Notes: generated from the letters alone by a model not told the origin. Counted from the stretch's first letter, positions 44,440 to 55,600 are shown. The stretch: 64,000 nucleotides of DNA from Perognathus longimembris pacificus (GCF_023159225.1 NC_063162.1:87449438-87513437); one strand, 5' to 3'. A program made the numbers and translations.

Positions 44440-45517
44440 TGTAAATTTTGACTATCCTAAGAGGAATTTGAATATCTTGAAAGGTAGTAAAATCAAATAG
44501 GCAAAACTTCATCTAGTGCCAAAATATTTTCAAGTAAAACTAAAGTAAGTGATATTCTTACTGACTGCTAGAGAATGGAGTGCTAGAGGTTTAGTGTCTT
44601 TATCCTTAACAACTGGCACAGAAAATCTGGTCTTATTTGCAGTGGTCCTGAACATTAGAATTCAAGTAAAAGCTAACAAAATGCAGGTAATACTGATAGG
44701 ATTTAGAAAACTAATGAAATGGCACTCACAGAAAAGAAGGAGAAACTGGAAAAAAAAATCAAGACAGCCATAGAAAGCAGATTTTAAAAGAGAGCTTTAC
44801 ATTGGATTTCTTAATAATATCAAAATTATGAATTCTAATTTACCTATGTCTTAATCTTTGTACCAATATGGTCTTAACTAAGAAGTACTAGTAAGTTTGT
44901 CCTCATTCTGGGACTTCCTACTACTTTCGGAGATTTCTGAAAGCAGTCATTAGGAGAAAGGAAAAGGATCATCATCACAGAGACCTAATGGAAGGGGACA
45001 AAGTTTGATAGCACAAATCTCTTTCTATACTCACAGGTTTCATCTCAAGGCCAAAGCCAACGCTGAACAAAACTGATAAAGCTAACCTTCATTTCCCAGT
45101 AATTATGCTTTACTTGCCATGAATGTACACAAGGCAAGGACTACTATATCTACCATAACAAATTCTTAGTTAAAACAAACCTAAACTGAACACTGGCAAG
45201 GGATAACCCCAAGTAAATTCTTCTTGTCCAACACCATATTTTAATGCAATCATCCATGTGTAAGAATCAATTAGTCTAATCCCAAAGGGGATAGTACCAC
45301 AGGTGGGTTAATTCTGCATTTATTAACAGCTACTCACAAATTCCCTCTCAATTTGGTCTTCTGTCATCAAAATTAGTAGCCATGAAGTAGGAGCTGTTCA
45401 TGCGGGAAAAATCATTGGAACAAATGCTAATACTTTCTTCCTGCATATTCAGATACTGGCCAGATCTAAGATTAAAAATAGAAAAGCAGTTGAAGAACTT
45501 TTGAGAAGCATACTAAC
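44440..45517 (-). other. PALS2: PALS2 intron, nothing recognised
   Basis: Apparently unique intronic sequence. The + frame 44549-44773 has no family resemblance. Confidence 0.5.
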
Positions 45518-45649
45518 CTGCCACCAATTTGGATCTTCTCTGTTTACAATCTGAAGAATTTCTCCTTTGGAAAACTTCAATCCTGCTTCTTTGCAGGGTA
45601 TCAGGTTATCATTGTATGGATTATAATCAAAATGACACTTCACAAATAC
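45518..45649 (-). CDS. PALS2: PALS2 exon: first half of SH3 domain
   Basis: This 132-nt exon (44 codons, phase 0 at both ends) follows ATGTGTTTTAG and encodes [20 protein letters not shown], then [20 protein letters not shown] and NWWQ before GTTAGT. It carries the ALYDY-like motif (HFDYNP), the RT loop and the WW pair of MAGUK SH3 domains. It can be spliced directly from the PDZ exon at 53464-53691 or from the 42-nt cassette exon, since all junctions are phase 0. Confidence 0.97.
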
Positions 45650-46267
45650 CTAAAACACATAGTACAATGAAAAGTACCACATATGTATCATTTGCCACTG
45701 GACTTTAAAATCCTTTACAAGCCACTGTGATGTATTTAGTACTTCAGATAAACTGTTTCAGACAAATAAAAATCATGTTGTTAGAATATTAATAGAATTT
45801 GGCATTACATAATTAAAAGTACTAATGCTATATTAAAATTTTGTTTGCATTTTAAGTTCTAATCTTAAATCAACAGTTTGATAATCATTTCATTCCATCA
45901 TTCTTTTGCCTTCGCCTATCTTCTCACTTGATTCTCCAAACAACTGCATACTTTTTAATATAAATAAATGTACTTTCCAATTAACATCCTAAAATAGCAT
46001 GTAGTTATAATAAGGCATGTATTTCAGATACGTTGGGACTGAATTGGAGAAGGCATCCTGAATCCAAAATTAAACATAGAAGTTCATGTGTATGTCAGAC
46101 CTAAAATATATTTAGTAACTTTTAGAAAAAGCTAAAAACTCAACTTTCACCTCTAGTATTATTTTTAAATCAGATTAAAATATATTTTAAAAAACCTATT
46201 AGGTTTATTCTGATTTTTATGATCAGTTAAATTTAAATAACGATCACTTGAATTTAAATAGCGTTAA

Positions 46268-46485
46268 GGGGCCAGGAGTTTGGTCTAGTGGTAGAGTGCT
46301 TGCCTAGCATACATGAAGCCCTGGTTTGGATTCCTTGGTACCACATACACAGAAAAAGCTGGAAGTGGTGCTGTGGCTCAAGTGGTAGTCTGCTAGCCTT
46401 GAGCAAAACAAGCTCTGGGACAGTGCCCAGACCCTGAGTTCAATCCCCAGGAATGGCAAAGATAAATAAATAAATAAGATAAATT
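46268..46485 (+). repeat. IDL-Geo SINE, older copy
   Basis: GGGGCCAGGAGTTTGGTCTA, CATACATGAAGCCCTGGTTT, GGTGCTGTGGCTCAAGTGGT, GAGTTCAATCCCCAGGAATG, ending in an ATAA-rich tail. Confidence 0.85.
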
Positions 46486-47291
46486 ACAGTGTTAAATTAG
46501 AGAAGACAAGTACTAAAGACTTGTAAATATTTTCCAATTTCAAGTCATTTAAACATATACATCTCTTGGTTTTGCTTTATTAATAAAATTAAAATCAGTT
46601 ACAACTGTTACTTCAGATCTCCAATATCTGAAATATTTTGCTTATTCACTTTCATTTGAATCCTACTTAAGTGCTGTCAACATTTGATGGCAAATTTAGA
46701 CCAACTGTCTTGTTAGAATTAACTTGGTTCCATACATATTCATAAAAATTCAAATTTTATCTTCTAAAGAACAGTCTTAGCATTAATCAGCAAGTACATT
46801 TTAGCAGCAAAGCACACAATTAGTCAAACAATGTTATTTTCATATTTATCACACTTCTTTAATCAATTTATTCAAATGACACAAGTAGATACAGTACTTA
46901 TTAGTATGATGAAAAACTAATGATTGATGTACAGTAAAATTATTTAAAACTACAGTCTAGGGGCATGTCATAAAATTTTAGTTATTTACAATTAAGTAAC
47001 TAATAAAAAACATTGTGAAGTTTTACAGTTACTTTGAAAAGGTAAAAATCAATGCTTAGAACTGTAAGCCAATAATTGTTTCCCAACATATAGTTTAGGA
47101 AGTAACTTTATAAGCAAGTATACAAACAGTATTAAAATTGCTAAAATGTGATATTGGCTAATATCACAACAGCATGCAGCTCAATGTTTTGGCAGTGAGA
47201 AAAATCCAAAATAACTAAGTAATCAGTGTAAATTTAGTTGACTAATAAGACAAGAAAACTGAATACCAGAGATTTTGGAGCAATATCATAC

Positions 47292-47333
47292 CTGACGGAC
47301 ACGTGCTGGTTGCCTCTCCATACTGATGCAACT
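47292..47333 (-). CDS. PALS2: PALS2 cassette microexon, 42 nt (14 codons)
   Basis: On the - strand, TATATATTTCTAG is followed by 42 nt encoding SCISMERQPARVRQ and the donor GTATGA. It is phase 0 at both ends, lies between the PDZ-ending exon (...TITPQQ) and the SH3-starting exon (VFVKC...), and can be included or skipped without changing frame. Its size explains a PALS2 isoform about 14 residues longer than the 540-residue human reference; I recall that the mouse reference protein is about this long. The peptide is basic and lies in the PDZ-SH3 linker. The polypyrimidine tract is weak and A/T mixed, as expected for a regulated exon. Confidence 0.85.
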
Positions 47334-47534
47334 CTAGAAATATATATTTTAATTGCATAAATAAAGCCAGGTTTTTAATTTATAATAAACTAAAAAATAT
47401 AAATCACTGGCTCATAGTATTACTTTACTCACTTGTATTACTGCACGCATTTCGACAGATGTATAGTGAAATGATGGTTGAATTCAATTGTACTATCAAT
47501 GTACATACGTGAAAATGGAAATAAGTAACTTGAT

Positions 47535-47725
47535 GGGGGGGAAAGACGGAGGGGGCAGAATGATGGAGGAGTGATACTGATCAAGATGTACTATATTCAT
47601 AAGTCAAGGGGCTGGGGATATGGCCTAGTGGCAAGATTGCTTGCCTTGTATATATTCATAAGTCAACAATGTTGAACTGAAACCCCTTAGTAACTATTTA
47701 ATGAAAAATAAATTTTGGAATTAAA
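47535..47725 (+). repeat. L1-type 3' UTR end (host of the truncated SINE)
   Basis: A G-rich purine tract (GATGGGGGGGAAAGACGGAG) leads to TGATCAAGATGTACTATATT and, beyond the small SINE insert, GTTGAACTGAAACCCCTTAG and GAAAAATAAATTTTGG. It resembles rodent L1 3' UTR ends. Confidence 0.6.
47608..47650 (+). mobile_element. Tailless, 3'-truncated IDL SINE copy with perfect 16-bp TSD
   Basis: Only the first 43 nt of the SINE are present (GGGGCTGGGGATATGGCCTA to CTTGCCTTGTA), with no Geo half and no A-tail. TATATTCATAAGTCAA flanks it exactly at 47592-47607 and 47651-47666. Confidence 0.92.
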
Positions 47726-47879
47726 AAACCTACCTCCCTAATTAATTGCCCCAAGGTTATGATGCCTGCAAATTATAAATGACAGAAACAATAAGTTGGA
47801 GGCATCTGAGATGAGGCAAAGAAAAGAGAAGCATGCAAAGTCATAAAAAGACCAATACACTCCTCAAGGCCCAGGACTG

Positions 47880-47883
<4 letters not shown>

Positions 47884-47918
<35 letters not shown>

Positions 47919-47952
47919 TGCACGCACACACGCGCGCGCACACACTCACACA
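47884..47952. repeat. (CA)n with CG-alternating stretch
   Basis: CA repeats pass into GCATGCACGCACACACGCGC and GCGCACACAC. Alternating purine-pyrimidine with CG steps is a Z-DNA-prone sequence. Confidence 0.95.
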
Positions 47953-47965
47953 AAAATCCAGTATT

Positions 47966-48078
47966 CAGCCAGGCATGATGGTACACATTTATTATCCTAA
48001 CACTCAGCATACTTAGGGAGGAGGATCTTGAGTTCAAGGCTAGCCTGAGCTACAGTGAGAACTACCTCAAAACAAAAA
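47966..48078 (+). repeat. B1 SINE
   Basis: CCAGGCATGATGGTACACAT, GAGTTCAAGGCTAGCCTGAG, and an A-rich tail. Confidence 0.85.
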
Positions 48079-48147
48079 AGACGCAATCGGAATTTAAATA
48101 AAACCCAAATGTCTGATATAAAAGCAATCAAGCAAGCATACACACAG

Positions 48148-48148
48148 G

Positions 48149-48183
<35 letters not shown>
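48148..48183. repeat. (CA)n microsatellite
   Basis: CACAGGCATA followed by about 13 CA units. Confidence 0.93.
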
Positions 48184-48239
48184 CATGTGTGGTTTATTGA
48201 ATTTATTTCTTCTGCAGACTGCAGGAGATGAGTGAACTT

Positions 48240-48366
48240 TTTTTGTTGATTTTGTTTTTCTTTGGTACAGATCTTACAAATTAGCCCAGAATGGCCTCAA
48301 AACTCCCAATCCTGTTTCAGCTTTCGGAGTACTGGAATTATAGGCATGCATCACCATAACACACTA
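48240..48366 (-). repeat. B1 SINE, antisense
   Basis: CTTACAAATTAGCCCAGAAT, CTTTCGGAGTACTGGAATTA, TAGGCATGCATCACCATAAC. Confidence 0.8.
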
Positions 48367-48479
48367 AAAAATTATCCAACATGGAAAACTAAAATCTACA
48401 GTAAGAATAGGCTATCTATAGAAAAATAAAGAGAAGGAATAAAAATAAAAAGTCAGTTATCTTCTTCATGCCTTATATA

Positions 48480-49030
48480 AAAATGAAGAGTAAATGTATA
48501 TGTCTAGAGGTAAAGCACCAAGCCATAAAATTCTAGAAAAAAAATCTTTATCACACACTATTTCTTATGAAAACAATTTATAAAAGGAAAAACTGATCAA
48601 TTTGTACTTTCTGAATGACATTGATAGAGACAGAAACATTAGAGAATGGAAGAATATCTCTGCAAATCACAATACTGATGAAGTACTTGCACCCAGAGTA
48701 CATAAAAACAAGTAATTCAATATTTACTATTGAGTTCAAATGTTGAAAGCACAGTAAATTAAAATCACAAGATAACACTGTGTACCTAATGCAACAGCTA
48801 ACTAACTGTAACAATGATGTGAACGAAGTAACTCCTTTTCATACAATACCTGTGGGAATGTAAACTGGAAGAACCATTTTTAAAAATCATTTAATTTAAA
48901 AAAATATCAACATATATCCACTAAGACAATCATTTAACTTGTAGGTATTTACTCAAGAGAATTACATTTAAATGTCCATAATAAATTTATCCATAACAGC
49001 TGCAAATTGGTAACAACAAAAGTATTCATT
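48480..49030 (+). repeat. L1 ORF2 3' part, diverged
   Basis: GAATGGAAGAATATCTCTGC, GTACTTGCACCCAGAGTACA, CTGTGGGAATGTAAACTGGA and ATTTATCCATAACAGCTGCA come in the order of L1 ORF2's distal end, with internal stops and deletions. Confidence 0.65.
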
Positions 49031-49214
49031 AGCTGCTTAACTACCACAATAACCTAGCTCTTACAATTACTAAGCTCCTGCTTTTCTGCCTCAAAGGTAG
49101 AAAACAAATAATTGATATAAGCAATAACTAAAAAGTAGCAGCATACCAGGGTCCCTGAATTTTAAATACTAAAGATAGTGGTGTAATTCATATTCTACAT
49201 AAAAAAATTAAAGA

Positions 49215-49700
49215 CAGTAAAAAATTTGAAATTTTATTTTTTTAGAAGTTGAATCAATCTGTTTGCTTCCTTGAAACCTCATCAAAATTCCGAATGAGAT
49301 CACCCTCCTTCTCTAGTAGCAAGTGGTGCTTTTCCATCCCGCTTCTGCCAGTGTCCTGAAGCTTTTCGGTGCCAAGATGGTTTAAGATCCTGGGGGACAG
49401 GACATTTCTGTCAGCTGCTTTGTTTCAGCATGGATTGAAATGGTTCAAGTTTGTTTGCCAGAGATGTCTTAATGCTGGTGATTTTTATCCCCTGTAAAGT
49501 GAGAGGTGGTCCATTCCTAATTTCTTTAAGGAGAACTGAAGACTTTTTACTATAATTTACAACAAATACTTTAGATCTTATCATTTGAGGGTAGTTCCTT
49601 TTACCAGTGCACAACTGTGTCTGACAGTTGGCAAGTCTCTTGGTTAATGACGGGCTCTTTTATTTTGTACGAAATAGAACTTCAGCTGGCACTTGAAGTT
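49215..49700 (-). pseudogene. Probable processed pseudogene, parent not identified
   Basis: On the - strand a block with coding-like texture includes frames such as EIRNGPPLTLQGIKITSIKT then SLANKLEPFQSMLKQ, shifting to NVLSPRILNHLGTEKLQDTG and HLLLEKEGDLIRNFDEVSRK, and ending with a stop and AATAAAATTTC. Frameshifts and stops rule out a working gene, no introns are evident, and an AATAAA-like tail suits a retrocopy. I do not recognise the parent. Confidence 0.45.
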
Positions 49701-50790
49701 TCTAACAGAACAGAAGAATCTAGTTTCTGATTTTAAAAGGAGAGCTTCCAACAAAGGCTACTCCTAAGAATATTTTCATTTAATGTTTTTTTTTAAATAG
49801 TATTAAGGAGATTTTCTCCTGTTCCTAGTTTACTAATCTTTAAAATAAAACATGAATAGGTATTAAAACGAATCAAATTCTCTATTGGAGCTACTATTCA
49901 TGTGCATACACAGGGATTTTTCTCATGAAAAATGATGCCACTATACCTGCAATAAAATCAACTTAGAGATGGTATTCTCTTTCTCAGATTTGCTAATACA
50001 CTGCTAGAAATTTTTACATGTATATCCTTGAATAAAAGAGACCTATAATTTCTTTTGCTATAATGCTTTTGGTGTCCAGATTTTGATGGCCTTAAAAAAT
50101 GAGTGAAAAGAATTTCTATCCAGTAGGCTCATGTGCTAGATATTCAGTCCCCAGATGGTGAAGCCTCTCATTGAGATGTGACTGGATCACCACAAGGGCA
50201 CTTTGTTAATAATTACTCCACTGATAAATTCATATTGAATGATCTATTAGGAGGTAGGGTAGGCTGGAGGAAACAGTCACTAAGGGCTTGTCTTTGAATA
50301 GTTGATCTTGCCCTGAACCATTCCTGTTTGACTCTGCTTCTGGGCCCCATGAAGTGAGCAACTTTGCTCCTTCATGTCTTTTTGTCATGATGTTTTGTCT
50401 CACCACAGACCAGAAATAATGGCAACAAGGAATCATAGAATGAAATAACTGAAACTATGAGACGAAATAAATCTGTTTCTTTTAAATTTTCTTTCAGGTA
50501 CTTGGCACAGTGACAGAAAACAAATGCCGACCTTAAGATGATTTACTGACATCCTTTGAAAAACTATCCAAAAAGAGAGCTCCAAGCTTCTCTCTGCTCT
50601 CATAGCAATCCAGAGCAAGAGATGTGAGAGGCAACACAGGATTACACACTTTTTCCATGGTGAAGTAGTCAGTGTGTCTTTAAACCTCAAACAATACCAA
50701 ACTTCATAATTTAATGAATTTTCCATTTTAACTAAGCCCTTAATATGTAATATGGCCATAACTTTTGCCTGAGGTGAGCCTTTTTTAGAG
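49701..50790 (-). other. PALS2: PALS2 intron, nothing recognised
   Basis: The segment 50130-50420 (CCCCAGATGGTGAAGCCTCT, TGAGATGTGACTGGATCACC) looks like an old retrocopy or repeat but cannot be named. The - frame 50433-50759 has no family resemblance. Confidence 0.4.
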
Positions 50791-50794
50791 GAGG

Positions 50795-51027
50795 GTAGGT
50801 GGGTGGGGGTGCCAGTCAGGGGCTTGAACTCAGGGGCCCGGTGTCATCCCTGAGCTTTTTGCTCAAGCTTTTTTGCTCAACTGGTGCCACAGCTCCACTT
50901 CCAGCTTTTGGTGGTTAACTGGGGATAAGAGTTTCAGACTGTCCTGCTGGGGCTGGCTTCCAACCACAATCCTCAGACCTCAGTCTCCCGAATAGCTAGG
51001 ATTATAGGTATGAGCCACTGACATACA
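50795..51027 (-). repeat. Composite SINE: B1-like head + Geo-like tail
   Basis: GGGGTGCCAGTCAGGGGCTT, a local duplication of GCTTTTTTGCTCAA, CACAGCTCCACTTCCAGCTT, ATAGCTAGGATTATAGGTAT. Confidence 0.8.
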
Positions 51028-51694
51028 GTAAAACTAGCTTTTATTTCTTTCATGATTATATGGACAAAAGACCCATTCTTACTATAGATTTTAGCAGTCT
51101 AGGAATAAAATTTTTAATTAATTTTTAATTGGGTGCTTTCCCCTTTTTACTTTAAGGAAAAAGCATTTCATGGCTTCTGATCCTATGTGTTCCTCTTAAG
51201 CTTTGGAGCCATTATTAAGCAAAACAGGGCTAATCTACATACTCACACTGTATTATCTTGACAAAGTAGACAGGTATTAAGAGATTAATGAAGGAATGTA
51301 TACAGCACGGATACAGTGAACAAAGGGATGATTCAAGTACTGAGCAGTACTGAACTATTAATAGTTCATTACTCAGAATAGTGTGCAGCTTAAAATTTAT
51401 GCATTGTTTACCTCAGGAATTTCCCACTGAAGAGAACATCTCCATTGGCAATGAGGGAAGGAGACTACTGTACTACACAACAGAGGTGCTAGTAAAAGAT
51501 GTGAAGAAACTCAAAGCCCTTCCTTCCTCATAGAATCTGTTAGTAGGATGCTCTTGACTTTCCCAGGACAGTCTTGGTTTATGCCTAAGCTCCAACATAA
51601 TGAGTTCTTCTGTCCATTTGTTTTTTAAAGTCCTACTCTGGATATGTCTTAGCTTACCTTCAGAAGTCTATCTCTAGTCAAGTACCTTTCCTTT

Positions 51695-51910
51695 TTCCTG
51701 GGGCTTCAACTCAGGACATGGGAACTGGCCCTGAGCTTTTTTTTATCCAAGGCTACTGCTCTACCAGTTGGGCCACAGATCTACTTTTGGTGTTTTGCTA
51801 ATTAAGAGTTTCACAAACCTTTCTGCCTGGGCTGGTTTCCTACCATGATCCTTAGATCCCAGCCTCCAGATTAGCTAGGATTATAGATGTGAGCCATTGG
51901 TGCCTGGCTT
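51695..51910 (-). repeat. Composite SINE: B1-like head + Geo-like tail
   Basis: CTGGGGCTTCAACTCAGGAC, CTGCTCTACCAGTTGGGCCA, TTCTGCCTGGGCTGGTTTCC, TAGCTAGGATTATAGATGTG. Confidence 0.8.
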
Positions 51911-52403
51911 ACCTTTCCCTTTTAATGGTAGACTAAGCCTGCTCCTGATTCACAGATTTACGCCTGTGATTTACACAGATATACATCCCCCTTTGTTCCC
52001 AGCTCTAAAGGCTAAGTGAAATATAGAATATAAGACATTATGAGATGGGAACGATTTCATGCTTAAGCCAAGGCTTAAATAAAATATCCATACATGTCAT
52101 GCAACCTCATTCATTAGACACAAACTCTACCTAGAATCAAACATTACAAAATTTATTTTGCCTATAAAGCTCATCATAGCTACAGACTATAGAGGGGAAA
52201 TTTTTTTTCTACTGTACCTATAACATAACAAAAAGTAGTACATATTAGATTTTAATCTTCCAGTCTTCTCAATTACAATAAGTCTTATGCAGTTATAAAA
52301 GGAAATAAATGTGTCAACTGAGAAACAAAGACAACCTCTAAGCACCAGGAGTTCTATTTATATGCTAAAATATATAGTTTAAAATAAGCATCCAAGGAAT
52401 ATT

Positions 52404-52602
52404 ACTTTCCTTTCCTATCTCTCCCTTCCTCCCTATCTCTTCCCTACTTTCTCCTCTTTCTCTTCCTCCCCCCTCCCTTCCTTCCTCCCCTTTCTCTTCC
52501 TCCCCCATCCCTTCCTTTCTCCCTGCCCTTTCCCTCTCTTCCCCTTCCCTCATCTCATCTGATGATCTCACCTCTCCTGTCCCTTCCCCTTTTTCTTTTC
52601 TC
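52404..52602. repeat. Long polypyrimidine tract (about 200 bp)
   Basis: Almost unbroken C/T on the + strand (for example CTTTCCTTTCCTATCTCTCC and CCCTTCCTTCCTCCCCTTTC), with a short mixed break near 52550-52575. The polypurine strand keeps a 110-codon Glu/Arg/Gly-rich frame open by composition only. It ends at a B1-like remnant (CTGAGACTGGGTCTCACTAT). Confidence 0.95.
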
Positions 52603-52639
52603 TGAGACTGGGTCTCACTATGTGGTATAGGCATGTGTC

Positions 52640-53463
52640 CATCACTCAAGGAATATAATTTCAAGTAATTGTATGTAAACAAAATGAGGCTTTTCAACTC
52701 TCATATTATTGACATGCAAATAAGATACACTAACAAAAGTTAAAAATTCACACATTAAATAACAAATTTCTGGAATAAACCTTAACATTTGAGGTACCAA
52801 TCTAAAACACTGATAGATAACTCCTATTTGTATCTGGACTTGAAAAGCCTCTCTTCAGTGCCAATCTTCCTTCCATAATTTTCTCTTCCTTTCAATTCCT
52901 TTCTTTTTTTTCATTATAAGTCCATTCTTCTTCTGTTCTGTCATTATCACCACACAAAGGCACTTGTTGACCCAGATGGTTTCTATCACTAGAACATTCC
53001 CTAGTTCAATTATCTATTCTATCTAAAATACAGATCAAATGTGTAAAAGACAAGTGTCCAACATTTTCTTCAATCCATTTTTCCTTCTGGCTTTATTCTT
53101 CCACTAGCCTATTATAGGAACACAACCCTGGAGGCCCTAGTACACACTTAGAACACCACATGTTAAAAATGTTCACATGACTAATAAAAAGTTTTAAGGT
53201 TTTTCTGAAATCTAGCTACAGGCTATTATAATAACAGAGTTTCTACTGTTTACAAAGAAATGACATTATTTCTTTCATAATAGTATTAATTGCTTAAAAA
53301 TTCAAATATTCACTCATGACAAAATAAGCCACTTCAGAATAATTAATTCAGACAGTTGTTCTGCTCTTTAGCCAAAGGGAAAAAAAAAAGCAACTGATGA
53401 TTACATCCAATACAATGGTTAAAGGAACAAAAATGTTAATATGATCAAAAATTTATTACTAAC
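52640..53463 (-). other. PALS2: PALS2 intron, nothing recognised
   Basis: AT-rich sequence without a recognised element. The donor of the adjoining exon is at its right end. Confidence 0.5.
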
Positions 53464-53691
53464 CTGTTGAGGAGTAATGGTATCTCTGTAACTTGGTAAA
53501 ATTTTTAGGGTGACACTTCCACTAATATTTTTCAGTAATTCTTGTAATTCTTTTGGATTATTTCCAACCTCATGGCCATTGACTTCTTTAATGATATCTC
53601 CCACATGCAGCAGACCTTGTCGATCTATCATTCCTCCATGAAGGATTCGGGCAATTACTAGATCATTATTTTCAACTCTGAATGTAACACC
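53464..53691 (-). CDS. PALS2: PALS2 exon: PDZ domain
   Basis: This 228-nt exon (76 codons, phase 0 at both ends) follows TATTCCTAAAG and encodes GVTFRVENNDLVIARILHGG, MIDRQGLLHVGDIIKEVNGH and EVGNNPKELQELLKNISGSV, ending TITPQQ before GTTAGT. It is nearly the whole PDZ domain. PDZ domains bind C-terminal peptides of membrane partners. The carboxylate-binding loop (EPL-GVTF, equivalent to GLGF) is split exactly by the intron between this exon and the previous one. Confidence 0.97.
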
Positions 53692-54403
53692 CTTTAGGAA
53701 TAAAAAATAGAAATAAAAACCATTTATTTTTTAATTTATAACCAGTATGTAAATATGCATGAGTATATAAAAGCCAGTTTAAAAAAAAAACCGAATTGTT
53801 TTTACTTTCCTCATGATTTCTGTCCTAATAGTTTAATCCTATCAGCTTAGTTTTAACTGTGACAATGTATTATGCCAATTAGACAAAAGGACTTCCATAG
53901 TAAGGTTAACCCTAAAAATGAGGCCAATACCAGTATGTGAGCTATATTCTACAGGATAACAGGAAGCTTGATACTGAGGCATTCAGATACGCTTATCCCT
54001 GGCTTTTCCTTTTATTTTACATCACTGTTCTTTGTTACAGTCCATTAATGAAAACATTAACTAGAAACAGTAAACTTCACTATTCACAGTATAACATCAC
54101 GGCTTTAAGTTTTAATAATAACTTTCTTATTTTTTTACTCCCATTAATAAACAGTTCAATTCTTCAAAGAGCAGAAAGAAATGGAACATTTATCTTCTAA
54201 ACTTTTTGCTACTCAATCACTTTGGTTTAGTTTCATTGGCTAAAAATCAGTTGAATGAACAAGAGCTATGTATTTATACACAGGTCTGCTAAAAGAAACA
54301 TGAATTCAATTTCACAGTAATATGTATAAAAGACAAAAGAAAAATAGTGACTGAACCACAAATTATATCTCAGATTTAAAGTGGCACTAATGTGTCTACT
54401 CAC
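53692..54403 (-). other. PALS2: PALS2 intron between the PDZ exons, nothing recognised
   Basis: AT-rich, no SINE. The + frame 53937-54200 is fortuitous. Confidence 0.5.
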
Positions 54404-54553
54404 CAATGGTTCCCCAGCTCTTTTGTGAATACCAAGAATACGTATGGCATCGACTGGTAATAACTGATTATTGATAGAATTATTCATTTCTGGACTTGAT
54501 GGAGGTGAATCATAACACTTTGATGCCACAATATCGTGGGCTTCCAAGAGTGA
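54404..54553 (-). CDS. PALS2: PALS2 exon: end of L27 region and start of PDZ
   Basis: This 150-nt exon (50 codons, phase 0) follows TTGACTTCTTATAG and encodes SLLEAHDIVASKCYDSPPSS, PEMNNSINNQLLPVDAIRIL and GIHKRAGEPL before GTGAGT. SLLEAHDIVA closes the second L27 domain. The Ser/Pro-rich middle is a linker, and AIRILGIHKRAGEPL is the first PDZ strand with the start of the carboxylate loop. One residue appears missing in the NNS-INN stretch compared with remembered human sequence. Confidence 0.96.
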
Positions 54554-55028
54554 CTATAAGAAGTCAAAACAGCCGAGGTTATTAGCTACTGATGGAACAT
54601 GTTACTAAAAATAATTTGTTAGTTCATTATCACCATGGAGCACCAAAAATTTCAAGGTACACACACATGATTAAATTCCCAAATGTAAATCAAATCAAAT
54701 ATATATAATTTTAAATTATATATGTTATCATCAAACAATTTGTATTCTTATTTTAGATTTGAAGGGACACATAGGATTCAGTAACTCATTTTTCAAGCAG
54801 CATGCTCACTGTAAACTAAATATGGGTTTTTAAGTCTGTTTCATGGAGGGCCTTGAATTTCCCTGCCATCAGTGTCATTCTCCTCATTCCACATTTATCA
54901 TTAATCTCTATCAATAAGGTACTGTAAAAATTTAAGTGACAACTTTTTAATATTATGTCTCTATGTTAGTACATGTTTCAACCATACACAATGTCTGTTA
55001 AAGAGCTGTTTAAAAGAAAATAAAAGTG

Positions 55029-55235
55029 GGCTGGGGATATAGCCTAGTGGCAAGAGTGCCTGCCTCGGATACACGAGGCCCTAGGTTCGATTCCCCAGCA
55101 CCACATATACAGAAAACGGCCAGAAGCGGCGCTGTGGCTCAAGTGGCAGAGTGCTAGCCTTGAGCAAAAAGAAGCCAGGGACAGTGCTCAGGCCCTGAGT
55201 CCAAGGCCCAGGACTGGCCAAAAAAAAAAAAGAAA
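55029..55235 (+). mobile_element. IDL-Geo SINE, young subfamily
   Basis: GGGCTGGGGATATAGCCTAG, CGGATACACGAGGCCCTAGG, GCCAGAAGCGGCGCTGTGGC, A-tail with G interruptions. Nearly identical to the copies at 35194 and 40562. The TSD is A-rich and could not be fixed. Confidence 0.95.
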
Positions 55236-55499
55236 AGAAAAGCCAACAGCTAACATCAATAATAGGAAGTATTACATGTCAATAAAAGTTTTACTCTGTT
55301 AAAAACACCTTTTTAGTAGGACAACTGTAAGTCAAAATAGGCATGTACTGTCATCATGGATGACTGTATCTAGCTTTTTAGGAATTACTTGAAAAATCTT
55401 GTATACTAAAATTTTTTTCATTTCTTATTCTAAAGGAATAGGTTGTACTATAATCATACATGCTCATCATAAAACTAAATTTAAGTCAAAGTGAGGTGA

Positions 55500-55600
55500 T
55501 ACATTGGGGAGGTAGAGGCAGTAGAATTGTGACTTCAAGGCTAGTCAAGCCTACATAACTAGAGTTTACCTAAAAACAAAAAAAATCAAATAAACCCAAA
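55500..55600 (+). repeat. B1 SINE, 5'-truncated
   Basis: GGGGAGGTAGAGGCAGTAGA then TGTGACTTCAAGGCTAGTCA and an A-rich tail. Confidence 0.7.

Noticed and set aside
52365..52697. 110-codon Glu/Arg/Gly-rich frame on the - strand
   Set aside because: It is a by-product of the polypurine tract, with no start context or homology.
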